A stretch of 10,855 nt of DNA from NCBI GenBank assembly GCA_964355525.1, contig CAYHDY010000034.1, forward strand, positions 1 to 10,855, given 5' to 3'. This stretch comes from XYB2-FULL-45-11 sp964355525. GTDB taxonomy: Bacteria; Patescibacteriota; Patescibacteriia; UBA9934; GWF2-40-263. Position 1 is the first letter of the stretch; every line of letters starts with the position of its first letter. The position numbers and the translations under genes are program-made. The notes under the pieces are model-generated. The model saw nothing but the letters and a program-made list of their open reading frames with translations, was not told the origin of the DNA and did no database searches. Below, piece after piece: positions 4,943-10,855 of the stretch.

Positions 4943-7326
4943 ATGAACATCCTTATTTCCTACAATTGGCTCAAAGAACATCTTGATACAAAACTTTCGC
5001 CGATGGAGTTTGCGGCGAAGACAACCAACATTGGAAACTCTGTTGAACATGTCCGTGATCTCGCGAAAGAGTTTGATCACATGTGTGTCGGATTGATCCG
5101 TTCCGTGAAACCGCATCCAAACGCGGATAAGCTTCGTGTTGTGGAAGTAGATCTCGGCGATTCATCTGTCGATATTGTTTGCGGCGGTTCGAATTTGATC
5201 GAGGATCATAAAGTTGCCGTCGCATTGCCGGGCGCAAAAGTGAAATGGCACGGCGAGGGTGATCTTGTTGAAATTACGGAGACATCGCTTCGCGGAGTGA
5301 AAAGTTATGGGATGATCTGCGGAGTGGATGAAATCGGATTTGAAAAATTGCCGCACGCGGAAAAAGAAATTTGGGATCTGACGGAGTTTGTTGACGCACC
5401 GGCCGGAACACCGCTTGCGATTGCTCTTGGACTTGATGATGTTGTGATGGATATTGAAGTGACATCGAATCGTGTGGATTGTATGAGTGTGATCGGTCAA
5501 TCTCGCGAAGGAGGAACGGCAACGGGAGATCTCTTTCGAGAACTTGCGGAGGGCGTTGATCTGCGCGGATCGCGAGGATCGAAATCTACACAGAGTCCGG
5601 TTGTACGTGTGAAAGAAAAAACGCTTTGCTCAAAATATTCCGCTGTTCGTATCGAAGGGATTACCGTCGGTCCGTCTCCGTGGTGGTTGCAAAAGAAGTT
5701 GCTCCTTGCAGGACATCGCCCAATCAATAACGTTGTCGACATCACCAATTACATTTTGCATGAATACGGTCAGCCGTTGCATGTATTTGACGCAGACAAA
5801 CTTGAAGGGGATGAGATGATTGTTCGGCGAGCAAAGAGCGGTGAGAAGATGAAAGCTCTCGACGGAAAAGAATATGAACTCACAAACGAGATGCTTGTGA
5901 TCGCTGACGCAAATAACCCTGTCGCGATCGCCGGTGTCATGGGGGGAGAGGAAACGAGCGCAACATCGACGACAAAAAATATCATCATCGAATCTGCGAC
6001 GTTTGATCCTGTTTCGATTCGCCGCACAGCGCGTGCGTTGAATTTATATTCGGATTCGCAATTACTTTTTGAAAAAGGATTATCTGTCGAAGCAACAGAT
6101 CCCGCATTGATTCGTGCGATCTCTCTTGTGAAAGAGGTGACAGGGGCGACCGTTGTGTCAGAGGTCGCTGTCGCGGAGACATCAAAATACATCCCGCATG
6201 TGTTTTCGTTTGATCCTGCTGCGACGAATGCTCTTATGGGGATCTCGATGGATGAGACGGAAATGTTTACAACACTTGAACGATTAGGTTTCGAAATTGG
6301 AAAAGGCCGAAAGGGCGGATCGGGTGGAAAAGTGTATGACGTGACGGTTCCATTTTGGCGTGATCGTGATATTGAAGCGCCTGTTGATTTTGTTGAAGAG
6401 ATTGCACGCGTGTACGGCTATGAAAAGTTTCCATCGCAGTTACCAACCGGTGAACCGCCGCTTCGTGAAGCGGATTCCGCATTGCTTTGGCAATCGCGTG
6501 TAAAAAATTGGTTGAAAGGCGCAGGACTCACAGAAACGTATTCTTACAGTTTCGTTTCAGAAAAACAGCTCGAACAGTACGGATTCAAATCGAGTAATGC
6601 GGTTCATCTGAAAAATCCATTAAGTGTCGATCAAGCCTTCATGCGCCCGTCACTCATTCCAACGATGTTGACCACGATCGTCGAGAATCAAGCGCGTTTT
6701 ACAGAAGCGGATCTCTTCGAAATTGCACCGATCTATTTACCAAACGCGAACGAACTTCCGGAGCAACCTCTTCGATTGGTTGTTGCAACTTACGGTAAAG
6801 ACCCTGAATCATTATTCCTCCGTGCAAAAGGAATCCTTGAACGACTATTCGTGGAAACGGGTGTGGGAACCCCCTCCTCCTTTGAGGAGGGGGCAGGGGG
6901 TGGTCGTTTGTGGAAACTCGATCGCGACCAACTCGACACAACACGATGGCACGCCGGTCGTTCGGCTCGCATCATGATCGGCGATTCGANNNNNNNNNNN
7001 NNNNNNNNNNNNNNNNNNNNNNNNNNNNNNNNNNNNNNNNNNNNNNNNNNNNNNNNNNNNNNNNNNNNNNNNNNNNNNNNNNNNNNNNNCGTACTGAGTA
7101 TGAAGCGATCGAGCATGCAGTGAAAAAGATTTCTCCTCTTGTCGAATCTCTTGAACTGTTCGATGTTTATCGCGGGAAAGGTGTCGAGGACGGAAAAAAA
7201 TCTTTGGCGATCCACTTATCGTTTCGCGCCGCAGATCGAACACTTGCAACAGAAGATGCGGATGCACTGACAAAAAAGATTTGTGACTTACTTGAAAAAG
7301 ATTTTGGTGCTATACTGAGAGTATAA
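4943..7326 (+). CDS. pheT: Phenylalanyl-tRNA synthetase beta subunit (interrupted by assembly gap)
   Basis: Beta subunit of PheRS; binds tRNA(Phe) and edits mischarged Tyr-tRNA(Phe). Seen in order: N-terminal MNILISYNWLKEHLD, tRNA-binding OB domain (about residues 40-160, HPNADKLRVVEVD), B5-type and editing regions (PINNVVDITNYILHEYGQPL, VIADANNPVAIAGVMGG), core region (RDIEAPVDFVEEIARVYGY, NPLSVDQAFMRPSL), and after the gap the FDX-ACB anticodon-binding domain (LFDVYRGKGVEDGKKSLA). The frame is +2 before the gap and +1 after it, so the true gap is not 100 bp. By comparison with family members about 60 residues are missing. I chose the ATG at 4943 because family members start ISYNWL; a TTG at 4904 would add 13 codons read through palindrome copy 5. 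Residues about 643-654 (TPSSFEEGAGGG) are an insertion encoded by a palindromic repeat. No Shine-Dalgarno is visible. Confidence 0.95.
6870..6904. repeat. REP-like palindrome inside pheT
   Basis: CCCCCTCCTC (6870-6879), loop CTTT, GAGGAGGGGG (6884-6893), then CAGGGGGTGGT. From memory this resembles a dispersed, mostly intergenic palindrome seen in Bacteroidetes, CPR and other genomes (C/G arms around TTTGAGG, then CAGGGG-TGGT). Here it is in frame in pheT and encodes TPSSFEEGAGGG, between ILERLFVETGVG and RLWKLDRD. A search is needed to confirm membership of a dispersed family. Confidence 0.75.
6990..7089. other. Assembly gap (100 Ns) within pheT
   Basis: Exactly 100 Ns, the usual placeholder for an unknown gap. 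The pheT frame needs a gap length of 2 modulo 3, which 100 is not. The missing protein segment suggests a true size of very roughly 170-190 bp. Confidence 0.98.
7308..7316 (+). promoter_or_regulatory. Possible internal extended -10 promoter at the end of pheT
   Basis: TGCTATACT is an extended -10 (TGn plus TATACT, 5 of 6). No well-spaced -35 is visible. Transcription would begin near 7323, just before the downstream small gene. It could give that gene expression independent of the operon. Confidence 0.35.
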
Positions 7327-7346
7327 GAAATATATTTTGGAGGAAT

Positions 7347-7697
7347 ATGTTTACCCCTCTCGACATTCTCTATGTTGTGCTCGCCTTTTGTGCGTTGTGG
7401 TTTACCGCCGCAGCGTTCTGGTTTCTGTGGCAACTCGCAACCATTTTGAAAAACGTAAACGAGACCATCTCGGATGCGCGTGATAAGATGAATAAAATCG
7501 AAGAAGTTCTTAGTCTCATTTGTGAAAAATTTGAGAAGGCAACAAGTTTGGTTGGTCTCGGAGCAAATACCGCAGCAAGAGCTGTGGAATATGCGATAGA
7601 GAAAAAACGCGAGTACGATGAAAAGAAAGCCTCTCGTCCGCAATCAGAACCAATCATTCGACGACCCGGTTCCAAAAAACCCGCTGCAAAACGTTAA
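7347..7697 (+). CDS. Small membrane-anchored coiled-coil protein
   Basis: A 116-residue protein with one N-terminal transmembrane helix (residues about 5-32, LDILYVVLAFCALWF through FLWQLAT). A charged helical stretch likely to be coiled coil follows (NVNETISDARDKMNKIEEVL, then more helix to about residue 95). The tail is basic and Pro-rich, ending GSKKPAAKR. The general shape recalls short DUF948-like proteins, but I do not recognise a specific family and assign no function. The start is supported by GGAGG at 7339-7343, three bases before the ATG, in contrast to the SD-less genes upstream. It follows pheT by 20 bp and is the last gene before the operon terminator. Confidence 0.8.
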   Translation: MFTPLDILYVVLAFCALWFTAAAFWFLWQLATILKNVNETISDARDKMNKIEEVLSLICEKFEKATSLVGLGANTAARAVEYAIEKKREYDEKKASRPQSEPIIRRPGSKKPAAKR

Positions 7698-7700
7698 ATT

Positions 7701-7735
7701 AAAAATCCACCTTGATCATCTCGGGGTGGATTTTT
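7701..7735 (+). terminator. Intrinsic terminator of the rseP-pheST operon
   Basis: Stem AAAAATCCACC (7701-7711) and GGTGGATTTTT (7725-7735) with a 13-nt loop, followed by two more Ts. It lies 4 bp after the stop of the small membrane gene. The A/T flanks would let it also work on the other strand. Confidence 0.85.
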
Positions 7736-7742
7736 TTGATCC

Positions 7743-7771
7743 TTGACCAATAGGCCTGTTCGGAATAGATT
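7743..7771 (+). promoter_or_regulatory. Promoter of the small winged-helix gene
   Basis: TTGACC (7743-7748; 5 of 6), 17-bp spacer, TAGATT (7766-7771; 4 of 6). Transcription would start near 7778, leaving a leader of about 38 nt with a good Shine-Dalgarno. It lies just after a terminator, as expected for a new transcription unit. Confidence 0.6.
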
Positions 7772-7815
7772 GATGCATCGCTCTTTGGATTCTCAACGTA
7801 TTGCAGGAGGTTCGC

Positions 7816-8127
7816 ATGTTTCTGTGGGTTCTCGTGATCGTTGGTGTTCTGATTGTTCTTGCGCGTATGTTCAAACAGTGGGCAAATCGCAAAGAACAAC
7901 TCATCTTGTCGCTTCTTCGAAAAACGCGCAGGGAAATGACCGCACGAGAAATTCGAGATCAATGTGCCGGTGTAGAAACGGATGTCCTTATTTTCCTCTC
8001 ACTTCTCCTCGATCGTGGATCGATTGAAGTGCGCAATGACCAGATTTCGCAGGCACGCTTAGATAAAGGAGAAATTCCCAAGCGCTACTATCGCGCAAAA
8101 GGCGTGCAGCCCAACATGGTTGGTTAG
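7816..8127 (+). CDS. Small membrane-anchored winged-helix-like protein
   Basis: 103 residues. Residues 1-18 are one hydrophobic helix (MFLWVLVIVGVLIVLARM). The rest resembles a small winged-helix/helix-turn-helix fold: EQLILSLLRKTRREMTAREI, a second helix (VETDVLIFLSLLLDRG) and a wing-like end (SIEVRNDQ...KRYYRAKG). I do not recognise a named family. A membrane-tethered regulator or a protein-interaction domain are both possible. The ATG at 7816 is chosen because AGGAGG (7805-7810) lies 5 bases before it; a TTG at 7801 is in frame but overlaps this site. It is monocistronic, with its own promoter and terminator. Confidence 0.75.
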   Translation: MFLWVLVIVGVLIVLARMFKQWANRKEQLILSLLRKTRREMTAREIRDQCAGVETDVLIFLSLLLDRGSIEVRNDQISQARLDKGEIPKRYYRAKGVQPNMVG

Positions 8128-8179
8128 TTCATTTAATTTTCCCCTGATCTTGTGAAAGGGGACTGTCGATCTATTTCTG

Positions 8180-8205
8180 ACATGTGCCCCTTGCACATGT
8201 TTTTT
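8180..8205 (+). terminator. Intrinsic terminator after the winged-helix-like gene
   Basis: Perfect stem ACATGTGC (8180-8187), loop CCCTT, GCACATGT (8193-8200), then a run of Ts to 8205. A weaker hairpin without a T-run (TCCCCT at 8140-8145 with AGGGGA at 8157-8162) precedes it. Confidence 0.9.
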
Positions 8206-8215
8206 AATTTGTGTG

Positions 8216-8242
8216 AAAAGAAAAAAGCGCGGATGGGCGCTT
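8216..8242 (-). terminator. Terminator cassette copy A, overlapping the stop codon of the receiver-like gene
   Basis: On the minus strand AAGCGC, CCATCC, GCGCTT form a 6-bp hairpin followed by TTTTCTTTT. The TAA stop at 8243-8241 overlaps the first stem arm. The whole 27-bp segment is identical to 8780-8806, loop included. Confidence 0.85.
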
Positions 8243-8678
8243 AAGCGATGGATTCGTTCGATTGATTGAGCCACGAAAGTTGTTGGCGTAGCGCATCGAG
8301 ACTTTCGATTTGGTCGAAGTTGAGTCCGAGAAATTCCATGAGCTGTGTGTACATGTCTGGGCTTTCTTTGGGAATCACACCGTCAACATTCTGATTCGCT
8401 TGCGGAGTGACCGAGAAGATGAAGAACCATGCATTCGGATCGATCACTCGCACGCGTTTCGCGAGAATCAAACCGTTCGTTCCTGTACCTTCGAAGACCG
8501 AGCTTGAAACGACGATCGTCCGACTCGGATGATTCCGTCCTTCGTTCACGTGATCGATGGCTGTTTCAGGATTGTCGGTGAAGACGATTCCCGTCAACTG
8601 CTCCGATGCGAGTTCTTGTTCTGCTCGATGTTTCAGTTGAGCGAGAACAAAGTCGAGACTCTGAACAACGATAATCAC
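8241..8678 (-). CDS. Receiver-like (pseudo-receiver) protein lacking the phospho-Asp
   Basis: 145 residues from GTG at 8678. GGAGG (8688-8684) lies 5 bases before this GTG. An in-frame ATG at 8690 would overlap that site, and a longer ATG start at 8738 lies on the -35 box. The order of strands and helices suggests a CheY-like fold: IIVVQSLDFV (strand 1), LTGIVFTDNPETAIDHV, RTIVVSSSVFEGTGTNGL, AKRVRVIDPNAWFFIFSV, then VDGVIPKES with the conserved Lys-like position. The usual acidic pair and phospho-accepting Asp are not seen: VQS and VSSS occupy those places. It would therefore act without phosphorylation, or is only distantly related. It is monocistronic and no kinase is nearby. The fold assignment is an inference. 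Confidence 0.75.
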   Translation of the reverse strand: MIIVVQSLDFVLAQLKHRAEQELASEQLTGIVFTDNPETAIDHVNEGRNHPSRTIVVSSSVFEGTGTNGLILAKRVRVIDPNAWFFIFSVTPQANQNVDGVIPKESPDMYTQLMEFLGLNFDQIESLDALRQQLSWLNQSNESIA

Positions 8679-8710
8679 GATTGCCTCCATTCCGTTGGGA
8701 CGTGATGAAA

Positions 8711-8738
8711 AGAGTAGCATGCTCGGCAGTTTTGTCAA
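8711..8738 (-). promoter_or_regulatory. Promoter of the receiver-like gene
   Basis: Minus strand TTGACA (8738-8733, consensus), 16-bp spacer, TACTCT (8716-8711; 3 of 6). Transcription would start near 8704, giving a leader of about 26 nt before the GTG. It excludes the longest possible start at 8738. Confidence 0.6.
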
Positions 8739-8779
8739 TTGTTCTTATCTGATTGTTTCTCGAAACTTTATCAAAAACA

Positions 8780-8808
8780 AAAAGAAAAAAGCGCGGATGG
8801 GCGCTTTT
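8780..8808 (-). terminator. Terminator cassette copy B, after the small exported-protein gene
   Basis: AAAAGCGC, CCATCC, GCGCTTTT on the minus strand form an 8-bp hairpin followed by T-rich sequence. It starts 10 bp after the stop codon (8819). The first 27 bp, 8780-8806, are identical to 8216-8242. Confidence 0.85.
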
Positions 8809-8818
8809 GAGGATAGAC

Positions 8819-9139
8819 TTATTCGAAGGCGTTCAGATCTCCACCGCTTGTCCAGTAGTATTTTCCCGCATGTTCCACGACTTTGATGAGAACGCCGTTT
8901 TTCAGTGCTCGACATGCGTAATCTGTATGGAACCACGTGCCGGGTTCGTGATACACAAGGATCGATTCGTTTTCGCCTCGAACGGTGAATTTGCAATCAC
9001 TCCATGTGTCATGGTCCTGAACCTTTACATCAAATTTTTCCTGATAGTTTTTCGGACTTCCTCGTTCCGAGGAGACTCCGAGCACATATCCGCTGAAAGA
9101 GAGAACGACGTAGACGATGACTTTCATGAGAGAGTTCAC
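8819..9139 (-). CDS. Small exported protein of unknown function
   Basis: About 106 residues. The N-terminus (MKVIVYVVLSFSGYVLGV after a short lead) is a signal peptide or membrane anchor. The rest is soluble, with two Cys (SDCKF and YACRAL) that could form a disulphide outside the cell, and aromatic-rich words such as GTWFHTDYAC and GKYYWTSGG. I recognise no family. The GTG at 9139 is preferred because GGAG (9150-9147) lies about 7 bases upstream. The ATG at 9145 would sit only one base after that site, and the ATG at 9127 (MKVIVYVV) has no site. It has its own strong promoter, shared as a divergent pair with dnaE. Confidence 0.7.
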   Translation of the reverse strand: MNSLMKVIVYVVLSFSGYVLGVSSERGSPKNYQEKFDVKVQDHDTWSDCKFTVRGENESILVYHEPGTWFHTDYACRALKNGVLIKVVEHAGKYYWTSGGDLNAFE

Positions 9140-9152
9140 GTGCATTCTCCAA

Positions 9153-9175
9153 GATCGACGGTTGATTTGTCGATC
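9153..9175. repeat. Hairpin in the leader of the exported-protein gene
   Basis: Perfect 7-bp arms GATCGAC (9153-9159) and GTCGATC (9169-9175) around a 9-nt loop. It lies between the -10 box and the Shine-Dalgarno of the minus-strand gene, so it could be an operator or an mRNA structure. Confidence 0.7.
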
Positions 9176-9179
9176 GTGG

Positions 9180-9208
9180 ATAATATCTCAAAATAAGGTT
9201 TTTGTCAA
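9180..9208 (-). promoter_or_regulatory. Strong promoter of the exported-protein gene
   Basis: Minus strand TTGACA (9208-9203, consensus), 17-bp spacer, TATTAT (9185-9180; 5 of 6). This is the best sigma70-type promoter in the window. Transcription would start near 9173, at the edge of the leader hairpin. Confidence 0.8.
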
Positions 9209-9230
9209 CCGTCCCCGCTCGTGGTAATCT
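9202..9230 (+). promoter_or_regulatory. dnaE promoter overlapping the divergent -35 box
   Basis: TTGTCA (9202-9207; 5 of 6), 17-bp spacer, TAATCT (9225-9230; 3 of 6) preceded by TGG, an extended -10. The -10 ends 10 bp before the dnaE ATG, so the mRNA would be leaderless or nearly so. The -35 shares six bases with the minus-strand promoter's -35. Confidence 0.5.
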
Positions 9231-9240
9231 CTTCGTAATT

Positions 9241-10855
9241 ATGCCCTCCAAGTTCGTCCACTTACATTGTCACTCTCACTACTCGCTCCTCGAAGCTTTG
9301 CCGAAAACAAAGGATCTTTTGAAGCATGTGAAGGGGATGGAGATGGATGCGGTGGCGATTACGGATAATGGGGCGATGTACGGGGCGATCGAGTTTTATC
9401 AGAAGGCGACGGACGCAGGCGTGAAGCCGATCATTGGGATTGATTTTTATTTGGCGTCGGAGGATCGGCATTTGAAACGTGCACACATCGACACGAAACC
9501 ATTTCGACTTGTATGTCTTGCGGAAACGAATGAAGGGTATTTGAATTTGATCAAACTTTCGACGATCGGATTTTTGGAAGGATTTTATTACAAGCCGCGC
9601 ATTGATAAAAAAGTTTTGCGCGAACACACAAAAGGATTGATCGCATTTTCGGGTGGTGTGTATGGAGAGATTGATGATCTGTTGAAATTTGATCGACTCG
9701 ATGAAGCGCACAGTGTGATCCGATGGTATGTCGAAGCGTTCGGTGAAGGGAATTTTTTTCTTGAGCTTGTCGATCGTCCCGAGATTGCGGAACAAGAAGC
9801 GACGAATGCGAAGTTGATTAAACTTGGTCGTGAGTTGAATGTTCCTGTTGTCGCGACGAAGAATACGTTTTATTTGAAACCGCAGGATGTAGAAGCGTGG
9901 AAAATTTTGAATTGCATCAAAGGCGGAAAGACACTCGAGCATTTCGATCGATTGCAACAGTATGATTACGATGCGTCGATGGTGAGCGGGGAATACATGG
10001 AGGAACGTTTTGCGGATGTTCCGGAAGCGATTGAGAATACACGAAAGATTGCAGATCGATGTAACGTTGTTCTCGATCTCGGTAAATGGAATTTTCCACA
10101 GTTTGTCATTCCGGAAGGAAAAACATTTCGCGAAGTGTTGGATGAAAAAACGTTTGAGGGTTTGAAGGATCAAGTCGGAGAACTTTCGCAGGTGATGATC
10201 GATCGATTGAATTACGAACTCAACATCATCGATCAAAAAGGATTTTGTCCCTATTTTTTGATCGTGTCAGATTTTTTGAGCTGGTCACGTCAAAACGGTA
10301 TCGTGACAACCACGCGAGGATCCGCCGCTGGATCTCTGGTTGCGTTTGCAACAAGTATTTCCGCCATCAATCCACTTACGTATCAATTACCATTCGAACG
10401 TTTTTTGAATCCAGAACGTCCATCAGCTCCGGATATCGACGCAGACTTCGCGGATAACCGTCGTGATGAGGTGTTGGATTATGTGCGTCAACGATACGGT
10501 GCGGAGAAAGTTGCACAGATTTGTACGTTTGGAACCATGCTTGCGCGCGGTTCCGTTCGCGATGTCGGACGTTCGCTCGGGTATCCGTATGCAATGGTGG
10601 ATGAAATCGCGAAGTTGGTTCCGATGGGATCGCAAGGATTTCCAATGTCTCTCACGCGAGCGCTTGAGGAAGCTCCGGATTTGAAAAGTAAATATGACAC
10701 GGTTTCGGAAGTGCGTCGCATGATCGATCTCGCGAAGCGCATCGAAGGATGTGCACGTCACGTTTCTGTTCATGCGGCCGGAACGGTCATCTCTCCAACA
10801 GCTCTTACAGATTTCACTCCGTTACAAATCGATACAAAAGAAGGAAAGGTGATTA
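9241..10855 (+). CDS. dnaE: DNA polymerase III alpha subunit (partial, 5' part)
   Basis: Replicative DNA polymerase, C family. The first 538 residues are in the window. The N-terminal PHP domain starts VHLHCHSHYSLLEALP (His9, His11). Several PHP metal-site positions differ from the usual pattern: TDHG is TDNG (Asn43), and the ND-x-H motif reads KNTF (Asn208, Phe210). The polymerase part shows TTTRGSAAGSLVAF and PFERFLNPERPSAPDIDADF with Asp398 and Asp400 as catalytic-type residues. NRRDEVLDYVRQRYG and ARHVSVHAAGTVI follow. The start is the ATG at 9241, because the PHP motif begins at residue 6; no Shine-Dalgarno is visible. The thumb, fingers and tail lie beyond the right edge. Identification is secure. 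Confidence 0.96.
   Translation, partial: MPSKFVHLHCHSHYSLLEALPKTKDLLKHVKGMEMDAVAITDNGAMYGAIEFYQKATDAGVKPIIGIDFYLASEDRHLKRAHIDTKPFRLVCLAETNEGYLNLIKLSTIGFLEGFYYKPRIDKKVLREHTKGLIAFSGGVYGEIDDLLKFDRLDEAHSVIRWYVEAFGEGNFFLELVDRPEIAEQEATNAKLIKLGRELNVPVVATKNTFYLKPQDVEAWKILNCIKGGKTLEHFDRLQQYDYDASMVSGEYMEERFADVPEAIENTRKIADRCNVVLDLGKWNFPQFVIPEGKTFREVLDEKTFEGLKDQVGELSQVMIDRLNYELNIIDQKGFCPYFLIVSDFLSWSRQNGIVTTTRGSAAGSLVAFATSISAINPLTYQLPFERFLNPERPSAPDIDADFADNRRDEVLDYVRQRYGAEKVAQICTFGTMLARGSVRDVGRSLGYPYAMVDEIAKLVPMGSQGFPMSLTRALEEAPDLKSKYDTVSEVRRMIDLAKRIEGCARHVSVHAAGTVISPTALTDFTPLQIDTKEGKVI

Noticed and set aside
6910..7326. Separate gene across the N gap
   Set aside because: Only the part after the gap is meaningful, and it is the PheT C-terminal domain; the rest is an artefact of the Ns.
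9262..10236. 324-residue minus-strand frame opposite dnaE
   Set aside because: Antisense shadow of dnaE caused by its codon bias; no domain or start signal.
1..10855. tRNA, rRNA, insertion sequence or transposase genes
   Set aside because: None seen on either strand by eye; a covariance-model search was not possible.

Overview
The window looks like a scaffold piece from a Patescibacteria (CPR) genome, probably Parcubacteria-like. This rests on family recognition: a secreted DUF5667-type protein, a DnaE whose palm motif region reads PDIDADFADNRRDEV, a Cys-rich PheS of the CPR kind, several very small proteins, and compact spacing. TGA appears to be an ordinary stop: the ORF6N gene ends in TGA and no recognised gene carries one in frame. 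This argues against the UGA=Gly code of Gracilibacteria/Absconditabacteria. Positions 6990-7089 are 100 Ns, so two contigs were joined inside pheT.

Layout. (1) 1-1952, minus: the N-terminal 650 residues of a large secreted protein with a signal peptide, a DUF5667-like helical region, a duplicated ~92-residue Gln/Asp/Pro module and a Gly-rich tail that runs off the window. (2) 2093-7697, plus: an apparent operon rseP - pheS - ORF6N gene - pheT - small membrane/coiled-coil protein, closed by a terminator at 7701-7735. (3) 7816-8127, plus: a small membrane-anchored winged-helix-like protein with its own promoter and terminator. (4) 8241-8678 and 8819-9139, minus: a degenerate receiver-like protein and a small exported protein, each with a good sigma70-type promoter, a GTG start and the same terminator cassette. 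(5) 9241-10855, plus: the 5' third to half of dnaE, divergent from the exported-protein gene, with promoters sharing one -35 box.

The most unusual region is 4263-4942. An ORF6N-domain gene sits between pheS and pheT. A perfect 29-bp palindrome lies inside its conserved coding sequence, and four related palindromes fill the 170-bp gap between its stop codon and pheT. The intergenic copies, read in the matching register, still spell ORF6N-like peptides (for example NLRSQIVTSN and NLKSQIVIS). This could be a self-recognising regulator or selfish element whose binding motif is part of its own gene. Two other repeat-like insertions lie inside essential genes: a 10-bp-period purine-rich array in pheS, and a CCCCCTCCTC/GAGGAGGGGG palindrome in pheT that resembles a dispersed REP-like element.

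Translation signals fall into two classes. Four small genes have clear Shine-Dalgarno sequences. rseP, pheS, the ORF6N gene, pheT and dnaE have none; rseP and dnaE have a -10 box ending 9-10 bp before the ATG, as in leaderless mRNAs.
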